This document shows, one piece after another, positions 20,924-33,760 of a DNA stretch of 64,000 nucleotides; the stretch's first letter is position 1, and every line of letters starts with the position of its first letter. The notes beneath the pieces were generated by a model that searched no databases, was not told the DNA's origin, and was given only the letters and a program-made list of their open reading frames with translations. A program made the translations under genes and the position numbers. The stretch lies in contig NZ_OU015521.1 of the NCBI RefSeq assembly GCF_907164955.1, positions 434,001 through 498,000 on the forward strand. Reading direction: 5' to 3'. Source of the stretch: Coxiella endosymbiont of Dermacentor marginatus. GTDB lineage: Bacteria > Pseudomonadota > Gammaproteobacteria > Coxiellales > Coxiellaceae.

Positions 20924-22213
20924 TTATGTTGGGTTTTTAAGTTTGGTATTGTTAACGGCTAATTGAATATCTTGACGCAGATGTAGCTCTGCTAGCAATT
21001 TTTTTGCCATGCGCAAAAAGGATTTTTCATATTTTTGAGGAATGCTTTGATCTAAGGTGGTCTTCATGGCTAACCAATTTTGGGGTTTGCCGTTAATATA
21101 GAATCCAAAGTGGAGATGTGGTCCTGTGGCCCAACCAGATTTGCCTACATAGCCAATTACTTGACCTGTGTGTACCCATTCATGGAGGTGAAGCTTTGCA
21201 AACCTTAACATATGGCCATATAGGGCAAGATAGTGATGATTATAACGTATCTTAATTGTTCTGCCATAACCGCCCTTACATCCCATAAAGATAATTTGTC
21301 CTTCACCAATGGATTTAATAGGAGCCCCAAGTGGGGCAGCAAAATCAACGCCTAAGTGAGGTTGAATTTTATGTAACACAGGATCATAACGATGATAGCT
21401 AAAGTAACTGCTGATTCGTTTGTAGTGCTGCAGCGGAGCACTCAGAAAACGTGCTGATAAGCTGTGGCCATTGGAATTATAATAGGCGATATGATTAATA
21501 GGATACATGTAACGAATAGCTTGCTCTATTTTACTACGATGAATAAACTCAGCAGCAATAATATTGCCATTACGATATTTCCTTCCATTAATACAGTTTT
21601 CTTGATGTAAGAAATCGAAGCGATCACCTCGACGGAGGTCATGCATAAAATTAATCTTACCACCAAAAATAGTTTGTAATTCGCGTAACATTTGAGAGGT
21701 AAGGCCTAATTTCTTCGCATCTTGGATTAGCGAGTGTTGGATTACGACTGATGTGTAAGCTAATGTAGTTGTAACAGGTCGAGTTATTGTTTTTTTTATG
21801 AAGTTATTTCCTTGACGAACAAAAATTAACGTCTTAACTATCGATAATGGATATTGAAAGGCCATGAGTTGATGAGAAGAATTAAATTGAAAAGAGAGTT
21901 TTTCACGGAGATGCAGTACAGTAAGAAATTTATTTTGCTTAAATAGCTGAGCTAATTCTCTCTGGTTAATTTTAAAATGACTAAAAATAGTGGTCAGAGT
22001 ATTGCTACGTGTCACAAGGATGGTTTGCCATTGCAAGTCCGATTTATTCATCTTTTTTACAATATTAAGAGGGGCAGAAGTATTAAGAATAAGTTGTTTA
22101 ACTAGTTTGGGTGTGTGAATAAAAAATAATCTTATTAGTATAATTAGTATCAGACCTACAGCGAATAAAATGATTAATACAGTTGATTTCCATCCTATCT
22201 TTTTTAGTTGCAT
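20924..22213 (-). CDS. M23-family murein endopeptidase (MepM/OapA-like)
   Basis: Predicted periplasmic zinc metallopeptidase that cuts peptidoglycan cross-links during growth or division. The 429 residues begin with one membrane segment (about residues 10-30, signal anchor), then an OapA/LysM-like middle region. The C-terminal M23 domain has HLGVDFAAPLG (zinc ligands His and Asp, about residues 287-291), LYGHM, and PHLHFGF (HxH ligands near residue 366). It is divergent from tyrS with an 82-bp gap, so the two promoters probably share that spacer. Family assignment is firm; the exact bond cut is inferred. Confidence 0.88.
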   Translation of the reverse strand: MQLKKIGWKSTVLIILFAVGLILIILIRLFFIHTPKLVKQLILNTSAPLNIVKKMNKSDLQWQTILVTRSNTLTTIFSHFKINQRELAQLFKQNKFLTVLHLREKLSFQFNSSHQLMAFQYPLSIVKTLIFVRQGNNFIKKTITRPVTTTLAYTSVVIQHSLIQDAKKLGLTSQMLRELQTIFGGKINFMHDLRRGDRFDFLHQENCINGRKYRNGNIIAAEFIHRSKIEQAIRYMYPINHIAYYNSNGHSLSARFLSAPLQHYKRISSYFSYHRYDPVLHKIQPHLGVDFAAPLGAPIKSIGEGQIIFMGCKGGYGRTIKIRYNHHYLALYGHMLRFAKLHLHEWVHTGQVIGYVGKSGWATGPHLHFGFYINGKPQNWLAMKTTLDQSIPQKYEKSFLRMAKKLLAELHLRQDIQLAVNNTKLKNPT

Positions 22214-22295
22214 TCGATTTCCTTTTAAGTTTCGATTAGTTAAAATTTTGAATCATATCACGTAACATAAAGATCTAGAATAATGAGAGGATTAG

Positions 22296-23495
22296 ATGAT
22301 TTCATCACAGGAAACACTGGAAGAAATTAAACGAGGTGTTGTTGAAATTATTCTCGAAGAAGAATTACTTATATGTTTAAATGAAAAAAAATCACTGCGA
22401 ATAAAATTAGGATTTGATCCTACAGCGCCTGATATCCATTTTGGTCACACTGTTGTATTAAATAAGCTACGCCAATTTCAAGTTTTAGGTCATGATGTAA
22501 TTTTTTTAATTGGTGATTTTACAGGAATGATTGGTGATCCTACTGGCAAAAATACAACACGTAGGCCGTTGACGCGTGAAGAAGTTGTAGAAAATACTAA
22601 AACTTATGAAGCACAAGCTTTTCGTATTTTAGATCCTGGAAAAACCCAAGTTATTTTTAATTCAACTTGGATGAATAATTTAAAGGCTGATAATCTCATT
22701 CGTCTAGCTTCAACTTATACGGTTGCACGAATGCTAAAGCGGGATGACTTCAATAAGCGTTATGCTGCACAACAACCTATTTCTATTCATGAATTTTTAT
22801 ATCCATTATTACAAGGTTATGACTCCGTAGTGCTTCATGCTAATGTTGAATTAGGTGGTACTGATCAAAAATTCAATCTATTAGTAGGTCGTGAATTACA
22901 GAAACATTTTGGTCAAAGACCTCAATGTATTCTAACTATGCCTTTACTAGAAGGACTAGATGGTGTCCAGAAGATGTCAAAGTCATTGAATAATTATATT
23001 GGAATAATGGAATCACCATCAGAAATGTTCGGTAAAATTATGTCAATATCCGATGATTTGATGTGGCGTTATTATGAATTGTTGAGCTTTCAGCCAATAA
23101 AAGAAATTAATCGTTGGCGCAGAGAGATAGCCAAAGGAAAAAATCCAAGAGATATAAAAATTTTATTGGGTGAAGAATTAGTGGCTCGGTTTCATGGTAA
23201 AAAAGCGGCTAAAGCGGCGCACAAATATTTTATTGACTATTTTAAGAATCATGAGTTACCTACAGATCTTAAAGAAATTGAAGTGTTGGCCGAGCATGGT
23301 CATTTAAGAATCGGTTATATTCTACAACGTGTTGGCTTAGTTAGCACGATTTCTGAAGCCCGTCGAATGATAACACAAGGTGCTGTTCGTATAGACGGTG
23401 AGCGTATTGAAGACATTCGATTAACCATCCCCGTTGGTGAAAGTCATTTGTATCAAGTAGGAAGACGTCGTTTTGCTAAAGTAAAAACTGTTTGA
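22296..23495 (+). CDS. tyrS: TyrS, tyrosyl-tRNA synthetase
   Basis: Class I synthetase charging tRNA-Tyr, whose gene is at 39075. At 399 residues it has the HIGH-type motif HFGH (residues 48-51), the signature KMSKS (about residues 226-230), and a C-terminal S4 RNA-binding domain ([23 protein letters not shown]). ATG 22296 is preceded by GAGAGG (22285-22290), a good ribosome-binding site. The HFGH and S4 form resembles the TyrZ-like group. It stands upstream of a long spacer leading to the rRNA operon. Confidence 0.97.
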   Translation: MISSQETLEEIKRGVVEIILEEELLICLNEKKSLRIKLGFDPTAPDIHFGHTVVLNKLRQFQVLGHDVIFLIGDFTGMIGDPTGKNTTRRPLTREEVVENTKTYEAQAFRILDPGKTQVIFNSTWMNNLKADNLIRLASTYTVARMLKRDDFNKRYAAQQPISIHEFLYPLLQGYDSVVLHANVELGGTDQKFNLLVGRELQKHFGQRPQCILTMPLLEGLDGVQKMSKSLNNYIGIMESPSEMFGKIMSISDDLMWRYYELLSFQPIKEINRWRREIAKGKNPRDIKILLGEELVARFHGKKAAKAAHKYFIDYFKNHELPTDLKEIEVLAEHGHLRIGYILQRVGLVSTISEARRMITQGAVRIDGERIEDIRLTIPVGESHLYQVGRRRFAKVKTV

Positions 23496-25366
23496 TTCCT
23501 TCAATTTATCGACTCTTAGATAAGGCTTTTTTGTAATGTTTAGTGAGGAGATAGACAACTTTTTTTTCATCCGATAACATGAGAATGTCTTTCGGATTCA
23601 ACATAGTAGCTTAATATCAATGCTCTTAAGTGAGAATGATAGATTTTCTACCAAAACTTTGTTGACATTATTTTCCATTAGTGTTTCTGCCACCTACTTG
23701 ACAGATTAGGATTTTTGATGATTAAGAGTCTTATATAATTATAATCCAGCAGAAAATTAATTATTTAGTCTCTTTAATTTTATAAGAAAAATCGATATTT
23801 ACTGCATCATTTTTATTTCCGCATTTAAATTAATTTCTTTTTTTTAATTTTTGAGTTATCTTTGACGAAGATATCAGAATAGATGAGTTAAAAAAGAAAT
23901 ACCTTTAATTTTTATGTTTTTCATGTATGTTTTCTACTCTTTTTTACATTGTCATAACTGACTTATCGAATAAAATTAAATTCTTCGAATAGCATGTTAA
24001 AATGGTCTTTTAAGAAAATATTAAAAATCACTTGTGTTATTGCCTAAAAAGTTACTCCTTTCTATTATATGAGAGGTAATTCAATCCATTCACTGATTCC
24101 TCTAAAATAAGAGAGAATAGGAAATTGTCTTTTGCTTATTCTCCAAATAGAATATGGAAGGTTACTGAGAAATCTGGATTAGGAAATTAGATACGTACTT
24201 AACGTATAACGGTTGAGTGTTTTATTTATTTTACTTTACGGTAAAAGACCAGGTGATCTGATTGCAAGTCGCTTCTATAAAGAGTTTGATCGTTTAAAAT
24301 ATAATATATCGATTATATCGTACATAATCTTCTGCTTTTAATGTTAGAAAAGATTAGAGAAAGATTCTGTGCATTATATCTAAACACAGAGTGCCTATAT
24401 GGATTCATAGAAGAAATCTTTATAAATTCTTAGTTAGTGGAATTTCACTTTTTATTTGAATTCTTAGTGTTTTTATATTTTTATCAACTAAAAATTAAAG
24501 AAGTTTACATTTCTCTTATTTATATCTTTTTGAGTTAATTTTTGTGCATTCTTTTCTTGAAATCATTTTTCAAAATTAAAAAACTTTAATAAACTTAATG
24601 TTGCAGGATTTTTACCATTACACAGTATATGCAAAGATGAAAAATAGTAACCTAGAGACAAATAAGAATAATCTACCTAAGATCTATCAAGAAAAAGAAA
24701 CAAAAATTAAAATTTGTAGGAAGTTTTAGTTTTTTGAAGTAACAGGATAAAGTAAATTAATGACTTTTATTGAAGAACATTTAGGGGTAGGAAAAACTTT
24801 AAAGGTAAGATCTCTAAAATTGTATATTCTAAAATTCCTCCTGATTACGTTACGAAAGAGTAAGAAGTAAACTAAATACGCAAACACTTTGTTTTTCTAA
24901 CTCATTTTAAGATTATAATGATCTAATGTTTTAACACAGGATTTGCGGTTTTCTGTGTTTTTATGCTGACATAATTAAAAGAAAATTTTATGTTATTACT
25001 TTAATTAGGTTAGATTAAAAGCTCGATCTAATATAAAGCAGAGACTCACTTAAAATATTGTCACGGAACCATAGCAATTAAAATTAAGTAATCATCAGAA
25101 CTGTACCTGTACCTGTACCTGTACCTGTACCTGTAAGTAAAAAGTAAATTGAGTTTTTATTCTAAATCTTAATGTTGTTCTGGATTAATTATGTATCAAA
25201 AAAGTCATATACGAATTTTCTAATTTTTCGCATGATATCTAAATCAAATTAAAAAAACCTAAGAAACTTATTATAATCTCATTAAACTTTAGTGATACTA
25301 TTTTCAGACTAAGTTTACGAAGTTATATTTTACGACATTAAAAGGAAACAGATTGCGTGGTTCTTA
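23496..25366. other. Gene-free spacer between tyrS and the rRNA operon
   Basis: Nearly 1.9 kb of AT-rich DNA with no supported gene or RNA on either strand. It holds a hexamer microsatellite at 25101-25135 and a weak hairpin (AACACAG/CTGTGTT, 24933-24959) followed by a short T-run. No family similarity was recognisable. Confidence 0.65.
25101..25135. repeat. Hexamer tandem repeat (CTGTAC)5.8
   Basis: Five exact CTGTAC units plus CTGTA, upstream of the rRNA promoter. A related hexamer array lies at 56844-56890 beside the S10 operon. Confidence 0.9.
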
Positions 25367-25395
25367 TTGACATTACTCAACAAGGCGTGTAGGAT
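25367..25395 (+). promoter_or_regulatory. Sigma70-type promoter of the rRNA operon
   Basis: A perfect -35 TTGACA (25367-25372), a 17-bp spacer and a -10 TAGGAT (25390-25395) lie about 185 bp before mature 16S. A CGC follows the -10, resembling a GC-rich discriminator of stringently controlled promoters. It is the best promoter match in this spacer. Confidence 0.75.
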
Positions 25396-25418
25396 CGCTT
25401 ATCCATGTTTGATGGAGT

Positions 25419-25430
25419 TGCTCTTTAACA
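25419..25430 (+). promoter_or_regulatory. boxA antitermination element in the rrn leader
   Basis: TGCTCTTTAACA matches the NusB/NusE (S10) boxA recognition sequence of rRNA leaders. It lies 24 bp after the -10 element, where a transcribed leader would carry it. Confidence 0.8.
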
Positions 25431-25578
25431 ATTAGTAACGAACGGAAGCAGTTTGTGTGGGTATTGTACGATAGTCGAATCACTCAAAGAAATATTCGAT
25501 ACACAAGACCGCTCAACTGCAGTATTTTGTGTCGAGCCTTATTTTAATTTGTTGCCTTTTTTAAAGGCAATTTATGTT

Positions 25579-27119
<1,541 letters not shown>

Positions 27120-27229
27120 AATTTATAGAGTGGTAGGATTGTCGTACGTATGCCCACACAAACTGCTTTCTGAATGATCAGTGGAATTTTAGGATCCAGG
27201 ATCTGGGTTTATTTCAGATCAATAAACTC

Positions 27230-27306
<77 letters not shown>

Positions 27307-27311
27307 ATTTC

Positions 27312-27384
27312 GGGGCCATAGCTCAGTTGGGAGAGCATCTGCCTTGCAAGCAGAGGGTCGGCGGTTCGACTCCGCCTGGCTCCA
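27312..27384 (+). tRNA. tRNA-Ala(TGC)
   Basis: Acceptor GGGGCCA/TGGCTCC with one G-T wobble, anticodon TGC in CTTGCAA, T-arm GGCGG-TTCGACT-CCGCC. The discriminator is A and CCA is not encoded (TAG follows). It lies 5 bp after tRNA-Ile. Confidence 0.95.
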
Positions 27385-27724
27385 TAGAGTTTTACTTAAG
27401 CTAGCGTGCTTGGCCTTTTCCTTTTTAGATCGAGTGTTTTTATTTAGGTTATACTCTGTTAGTTATAGGTTGTACTCTATGGATATGAATTACTTTCGTA
27501 ATTTTATTTAAAAATAAAATTAGATTTAAAATATTAACTTCCGTTTGTTTTTTGCCACATATCTTTCTTTTTTAAGGTATGAATGGTTAAAACCCTGTCA
27601 AAGCTTAAGCGAAGCAGGGAGCTCTTTAAAAATTCGGTGAAAAAAGTAAAGGCGCCAATTTAGGTATTCTATGTTGTTATTATTATTAACTATAAGGTAA
27701 TTCTGAAATCATTCAGGGTTACAT
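27385..27724. other. Transcribed spacer between tRNA-Ala and 23S
   Basis: 340 bp of rRNA operon spacer without genes. It contains a second boxA-like element at 27620-27632 and sequence likely to form the 23S processing stem with the region beyond 30733. Confidence 0.6.
27620..27632 (+). promoter_or_regulatory. boxA-like element before 23S
   Basis: AGCTCTTTAAAAA resembles the second boxA found in 16S-23S spacers of gammaproteobacteria, where it renews antitermination before 23S. Confidence 0.6.
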
Positions 27725-27855
27725 AGTCAAGTGAATTAAGTGCATATGGTGGATGCCTTGGCAGTAAGAGGCGATGAAGGGCGTAGTAACTTGCGATAAG
27801 CTTCGGGGAGCTGGTAAACAAGCAATGATCCGGAGATTTCCGAATGGGGAAACCC

Positions 27856-27919
27856 ATCCCGCACCCAAATTGGTTTTAGGATTTGGGTAATTTATTTAAG
27901 ACTGATTTGGGTGCGGGAT
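27856..27919 (+). other. Expanded helix-9 hairpin in 23S rRNA
   Basis: Perfect 15-bp arms (27856-27870 and 27905-27919; ATCCCGCACCCAAAT and complement) around a 34-nt loop replace the short helix 9 of E. coli. Such stems can be cut by RNase III to give a fragmented 23S rRNA. The loop contains a further ATTTGGGT copy. Confidence 0.75.
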
Positions 27920-27989
27920 ATTGTGTGCTGAATTCATAGGCACGCAAGGCGAACCTGGAGAACTGAAACATCTAAGTATCCAGAGGAAA

Positions 27990-28027
<38 letters not shown>

Positions 28028-28229
28028 AGCGGAACAGCCCAGTTACTAAATCGTTATTAGCTTTAGCAAAATGTTCTGGAAAGTTCAGTCATAGTAGGTG
28101 ATAGCCCTGTATGCAAAAGAGCTAATAGCGTGGGTAACGAAGAGTAGGTCGGGACACGTGGTATCTTGACTGAATATGGGGGGACCATCCTCCAAGGCTA
28201 AATACTCCTTACTGACCGATAGTGAACTT

Positions 28230-28260
<31 letters not shown>

Positions 28261-28312
28261 GGCGAGGGGAGTGAAATAGAATCTGAAACCGTATGTATAC
28301 AAGCAGTCAGAG

Positions 28313-28366
28313 CCCCACACCTAAATCACTTTGGAACTTGAAACAGAAAGTGATTTAGGTGTGGGG
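28313..28366 (+). other. Expanded helix-25 hairpin in 23S rRNA
   Basis: Perfect 20-bp arms (28313-28332 and 28347-28366; CCCCACACCTAAATCACTTT and complement) around a 14-nt loop. Helix 25 is a known site of intervening sequences in other bacteria. The outer arm resembles that of the helix-9 expansion (11 of 13 bases). Confidence 0.75.
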
Positions 28367-28865
28367 TGATGGCGTACCTTTTGTATAATGGGTCAGCGAC
28401 TTACTTGTTGTAGCGAGCTTAACCGTATAGGGGAGGCGTAGGGAAACCGAGTCTGAAACTGGCGTTTAGTTGCAATAAGTAGACCCGAAACCGGGCGATC
28501 TATTCATGACCAGGGTGAAGGTCAGGTAACACTGACTGGAGGCCCGAACCCACTACTGTTGAAAAAGTAGGGGATGAGTTGTGGATAGGAGTGAAAGGCT
28601 AATCAAGCTCGGAGATAGCTGGTTCTCCTCGAAAGCTATTTAGGTAGCGTCTCGTATATGACTCTTGGGGGTAGAGCTACTGTTTCGGCTAGGGGGCCTT
28701 ACCGGCCTACCAAACCGAGGCAAACTCCGAATACCAAGAAGTTTTAGTATCGGGAGACACACTGCGGGTGATAAGGTCCGTGGTGAAAAGGGAAACAGCC
28801 CAGACCGCCAGCTAAGGTCCCAAAATCACAGTTAAGTGGAAAACGATGTGGGAAGTCTTAGACAA

Positions 28866-28923
<58 letters not shown>

Positions 28924-29632
28924 GAGTCGTCCTGCGCGGAAGATTTAACGGGGCTTAAACTGTGTACCGAAGCTGCGGAGCTCTTTAATTAGAGCTGGTA
29001 GAGGAGCGTTCTGTAAGCCTGCGAAGATGAATCGAAAGGTTTGTTGGAGGTATCAGAAGTGCGAATGCTGACATGAGTAACGATAATGTGGGTGAAAAAC
29101 CTACACGCCGAAAGTCCAAGGTTTCCTGCGCAACGCTAATCGGCGCAGGGTGAGTCGGCCCCTAAGGTGAGGCAGAAATGCGTAGTCGATGGGAAACAGG
29201 TTAATATTCCTGTACTTTACAATACTGCGATGGGAGGACGGAGAAGGTTAAGTCAGCCACCCGATGGTTGTGGTGGGTTTAAGTGCGTAGGAAAGGTTCT
29301 TTGGCAAATCCGGGAACCCAATTCTGAGACATGATGACGAAGCATGATTTGTTTCATGCGAAGTGACTGATACCACGCTTCCAGGAAAAGTCCCTAAGCT
29401 CCAGGTACTGTAAAACCGTACCCCAAACCGACACAGGTGGACAGGTAGAGAATACTAAGGCGTTTGAGAGAACTTGGGTGAAGGAACTAGGCAAAATGAC
29501 ACCGTAACTTCGGGAGAAGGTGTGCCCTTGGTAAGTGAAAGTCTTCGCGACTGGAGCTAAAGAGGGTTGCAGATAACAGGTGGCTGCGACTGTTTAATAA
29601 AAACACAGCACTCTGCAAACTCGTAAGAGGAC

Positions 29633-29667
<35 letters not shown>

Positions 29668-29708
29668 TAAGTGATGGGGTTAGCCTCCAGAAGGCGAAGC
29701 TCTGGATT

Positions 29709-29799
<91 letters not shown>

Positions 29800-30234
29800 C
29801 GATGGCCACGCTGTCTCCACCCAAGACTCAGTGAAATTGAAATCGCTGTGAAGATGCAGCGTACCCGCGGCTAGACGGAAAGACCCCGTGAACCTTTACT
29901 ATAGCTTTATACTGAACTTTAAATATATCTGTGTAGGATAGGTGGGAGGCTTTGAAGTTAGGGCGCTAGCTCTAATGGAGCCGCCCTTGAAATACCACCC
30001 TGGTATGTTCGAGGTTCTAACCTTAGCCCGTTATCCGGGTTGGGGACAGTGTATGGTGGGTAGTTTGACTGGGGCGGTCTCCTCCAAAAGAGTAACGGAG
30101 GAGTACAAAGGTACCCTCAGCACGGTCGGAAATCGTGCATTGTGTGCAAAGGCATAAGGGTGCTTGACTGTGAGACTAACAAGTCGAGCAGGTACGAAAG
30201 TAGGTCTTAGTGATCCGGTGGTCCTTTATGGAAA

Positions 30235-30281
<47 letters not shown>

Positions 30282-30310
30282 ACCACCCAAGAGTTCATAT
30301 CGACGGTGGT

Positions 30311-30350
<40 letters not shown>

Positions 30351-30355
30351 TAGCC

Positions 30356-30388
<33 letters not shown>

Positions 30389-30779
30389 TGGTACGTGAGC
30401 TGGGTTTAGAACGTCGTGAGACAGTTCGGTCCCTATCTGCCGTGGGCGTTGGAGATTTGAGAGGAGCTGCTCCTAGTACGAGAGGACCGGAGTGGACGTA
30501 CCTCTGGTGTTCCGGTTGTCACGCCAGTGGCATTGCCGGGTAGCTAAGTATGGACGGGATAACTGCTGAAAGCATCTAAGCGGGAAGCCCCCCTCAAGAT
30601 AAGATCTCCCGGGCCCCCCAATAAATAAAAGGGCCCCTAAAGATTCGTTGAAGACTACAACGTTGATAGGCAGGATGTGGAAGCTCAGTAATGAGTGTAG
30701 CTAACCTGTACTAATTAATCGTGTGGCTTGACTATGCAACCCTAAATGGTTTCTTAAGCCTTTACTAGATTTTATCGGT

Positions 30780-30898
30780 TTCCTGGCGGCTATAGCGAGC
30801 GGGTCCCACCTGAAATCCCATTCCGAACTCAGAAGTGAAAACGTTCAGCGCCGATGATAGTGTGGTTATTCCCATGCGAAAGTAGGTCACTGCCAGGT
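30780..30898 (+). rRNA. rrf: 5S ribosomal RNA
   Basis: About 119 nt beginning TCCTGGCGGCTATAGCG and ending ACTGCCAGG, with the conserved CCGAACTCAGAAGTGAAA loop region. The terminal helix CCTGGC/GCCAGG is intact. It lies about 46 bp after 23S. Confidence 0.95.
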
Positions 30899-30905
30899 TT
30901 TTTTT
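30890..30905 (+). terminator. T-run ending the rRNA operon
   Basis: Eight T (30898-30905) follow directly after the closing strand of the 5S terminal helix. The 5S stem plus T-run could itself serve as the intrinsic terminator. No separate GC hairpin is visible downstream. Confidence 0.45.
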
Positions 30906-32028
30906 AAATTTAATTTTTACACGAAGCATATAATGCGAAGAGCGATTTTCCTTTATTACGCTATCTTTGATAATCATATGGTTTAGCTTTAGCACAGAGA
31001 TACAAATAAATTAGGATAGTGATTTTTATAAATTAAATTGATTGGTGTTTCAACAGATTGATTGGTATTTCCAATTACGCGATAGTTGTTGCGTATTGGA
31101 TTTTACATTTGTTGTGCTTTACTGACTCTTTTATACCATCTATAATTCTTTGGAAACCCTTGAATATCCTTGTAAAAAGAAATAAGTACACTAACTCGGG
31201 TCTTCAAAAAACTGTCTTTGAAAAACCTTTTACAATATTGCTAAAGCAGTTTGATCATTTATGCTAGCTTTCAGGACTCGTTTAATAAATTTTTCTGAGC
31301 TTGTCCACTGCAACCTTTTAATATTTAGTTTTCTTTATCTTGGAATATAGAACTATAAGTGGTATAAAAATAGGTCAAAATTAAATAAATTCTAAATTAT
31401 TTCTCAGCACACAACGGATAGGTACTTAAATTGACTTGGTTGGATCTTTGTCTTTTTTCCCTAACAATCCTCGAGTAGAGAAAGAGACTACACTGAATAA
31501 ATCATTTTTTGGAATCAAAAAAATCTCAGTATTTTATTCATTAGAAAATTTTCGTAGCTACTGAAAAGTTTTATAGGAACTTGCCTGATCCTATTAATCT
31601 GCAATTTGATGTGAGTAAAATACATTTTTCGAACCCAGATTTGGATCTACTCCTCTACTATTACTGTAAAATAGCTATAACAAAACTAAGAACGATAACG
31701 TTAAATATAAGAACGATGTGCAAAGTTTGATATCCCTAAAATTTTATAATGCCAGCCGGCTGTAAACTTAAGCTTTGATAACTGTTTTTTTCAGTTAATC
31801 ATTTAGATATTTTCCAATAATGTTGGGAAAACTTTATAGATTGAACTTTTAAGGTATTAAAAATACGTAGTGTAATAAAATAAGTGATAATCAGATAACT
31901 ATCCTTCACTAGTTTAATTATATAAGAAACTCTAAAAATTGACGAAGAATTGGGAACTGCGATAATAGAATCTGCCTATAATTAACCTCTTAGTTTGTTG
32001 CTTGTCGTGAGATTGAATAATAAATAAC
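30906..32028. other. Gene-free spacer between 5S rRNA and coaA
   Basis: About 1.1 kb of AT-rich DNA. A 69-codon plus-strand frame (31058-31267) starts with a hydrophobic stretch but has no family resemblance or ribosome-binding site, so I do not call it. Nothing else is visible. Confidence 0.6.
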
Positions 32029-32991
32029 GTGATGGATGGTAATTTTAAGCAATTGGAGTTAACTTCATATTTGCAATTTACGCGTGAAGAATGGTGCAAT
32101 TTTTTCCAAGATACTCTACTCACCTTGACAGAAGATGATCTTGACAAACTACATAATCAAATAGAAATAGTCTCATTAAAAGAAATTGAGGAAATTTATT
32201 TACCTCTTGCTCGATTATTGAGTTTTTACGTTACTGAACGACAGACATTATACTATGCGACAAGTCAATTTTTAGGTAAATTGAAACCCAAGGTTCCTTA
32301 CCTTATTGGGATTTCTGGAAGTGTAGCTGTAGGCAAAAGTACGACATCTCAAGTATTAAAAGGCTTATTATCATGCTGGCCAGATCATCCTAATGTGGAA
32401 ATTATTACGACCGATAGCTTTTTATATTCTAATGCTCAATTAGAACGTCAAGGACTTATGGATCGAAAAGGATTTCCGGAAAGCTACGATATGCCATACT
32501 TATTGCGAATTTTAAACGCGATTAAATTAGGAAAACGCAAAGTATCGATCCCTGTTTATTCTCACCATTATTACGGCGTCATTCCTAATGAATATGAAAC
32601 CGTTGATCAACCCGATATTGTCATTTTTGAGGGATTGAATATTCTACAAACTTTTAAAAAAAAATCGGATTGCTTATTTTTTTCTAATTTTTTTGATTTC
32701 TCTTTGATTATAGATGCTAAAATTGAAATTATTAAAAATTGGTACATTGATCGAGTTTTAAGTTTTTGGCGCGGACCTTTTAAATCGCCGGATGCTTATT
32801 TTCATTATTTAACTGCTCTCTCTGAAAGAGAAGTTGTTCAGTTTGCCAAAAAAATATGGCGAAGAATTAATGAAGTAAATTTTCTTGAAAATATCTTGCC
32901 CTTCAAAAATCGCGCTCAATTAATTTTAGAAAAAATGGACAATCATTCAGTTCAAAGAGTTTATTTGAGAAAAACTTGGACAGAACTATAA
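32029..32991 (+). CDS. coaA: CoaA, type I pantothenate kinase
   Basis: First and rate-setting enzyme of CoA synthesis, phosphorylating pantothenate. At 320 residues it has the type I P-loop GSVAVGKST (about residues 95-103), TTDSFLYSNAQLERQGLMDRKGFPESYD and IFEGLNILQ, all characteristic of bacterial PanK-I. The start is GTG 32029 or ATG 32032, one codon apart, with no strong ribosome-binding site. It stands alone in eroded DNA. A perfect hairpin lies about 110 bp downstream. Confidence 0.95.
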   Translation: MMDGNFKQLELTSYLQFTREEWCNFFQDTLLTLTEDDLDKLHNQIEIVSLKEIEEIYLPLARLLSFYVTERQTLYYATSQFLGKLKPKVPYLIGISGSVAVGKSTTSQVLKGLLSCWPDHPNVEIITTDSFLYSNAQLERQGLMDRKGFPESYDMPYLLRILNAIKLGKRKVSIPVYSHHYYGVIPNEYETVDQPDIVIFEGLNILQTFKKKSDCLFFSNFFDFSLIIDAKIEIIKNWYIDRVLSFWRGPFKSPDAYFHYLTALSEREVVQFAKKIWRRINEVNFLENILPFKNRAQLILEKMDNHSVQRVYLRKTWTEL

Positions 32992-33102
32992 ACTAAAAAT
33001 CAATTAGCTAAAAACATTACGACAATTACAAGGTCGAAAAAGTTTCTTTATTTACGCAACTTTTTTTGAGGATAATGATTGAAGACTTACTGAAAAGATA
33101 AA

Positions 33103-33137
33103 GTTCCTCTATCACTTATTTTAAGTGATAGAGGAAC
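33103..33137. repeat. Perfect hairpin downstream of coaA (16-bp stem, 3-nt loop)
   Basis: Arms GTTCCTCTATCACTTA and complement around TTT. It may mark the 3' end of the coaA mRNA; a T-rich tail is lacking, so it is not a standard terminator. Confidence 0.7.
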
Positions 33138-33752
33138 AAGATACTTATTTATTCAGTGATAAAATTTATCAACTAAAATGCAATTTTTTATTTAGTACTT
33201 TCTATGAGAATTGAATAAAGAAGGTAAAAATCATCTTACCTTAATATTAAAAGATACTACTGTTAAGATACAAAAACTAAACTTGTTCTTTGAGAATTAA
33301 ATTATACTATCAGATTCAGAAAGAAAATTGTTGTGCTATCAAACCCGTCAAGAATTTAAGTAATTATTTTATACCTTAAATTGCACAAGCTTCATCCTCA
33401 CTTTAATTATACCGCTAAGGAAAAAGCAAAAAAAAAGAATCACCAGCGGCTTTCGTCAAGTGAAAGTAAAGAAAAGGTTTTAAACTTTTGAGTTTCTTCT
33501 AAATTAGACAGTACCGTTAATGATTTCTGTCCATAATTACGCTATTTTGTGTCATTAAGGATATGTCATCTTATTCGGTAGTGACTGTTATCAAATCATC
33601 CCGTTATAAATTAACGAAGAGATGATGATCAAGAGGATTCTGGAAAATAGAAAAGTATAAAAATTAGATTCAAGGCTCACCTTCAAAAAAATTTATATTG
33701 ATTTTAACTTTTAATGTACGAGATCATAACATAATATATTAGTTCACAGTAA

Positions 33753-33760
33753 GGGGGGGG
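33753..33760. repeat. Poly-G tract (8 G) upstream of gltX
   Basis: Eight consecutive G 48 bp before the gltX ATG, in AT-rich DNA; compare the nine-G tract before murG at 4272. Confidence 0.75.

Noticed and set aside
24933-24963. Intrinsic terminator in the tyrS-rrn spacer
   Set aside because: The 7-bp stem is AT-rich with a 13-nt loop, and the T-run is short; no gene ends close upstream.
31058-31267. 69-codon frame downstream of 5S rRNA
   Set aside because: No ribosome-binding site, no family resemblance and composition like the surrounding AT-rich spacer.
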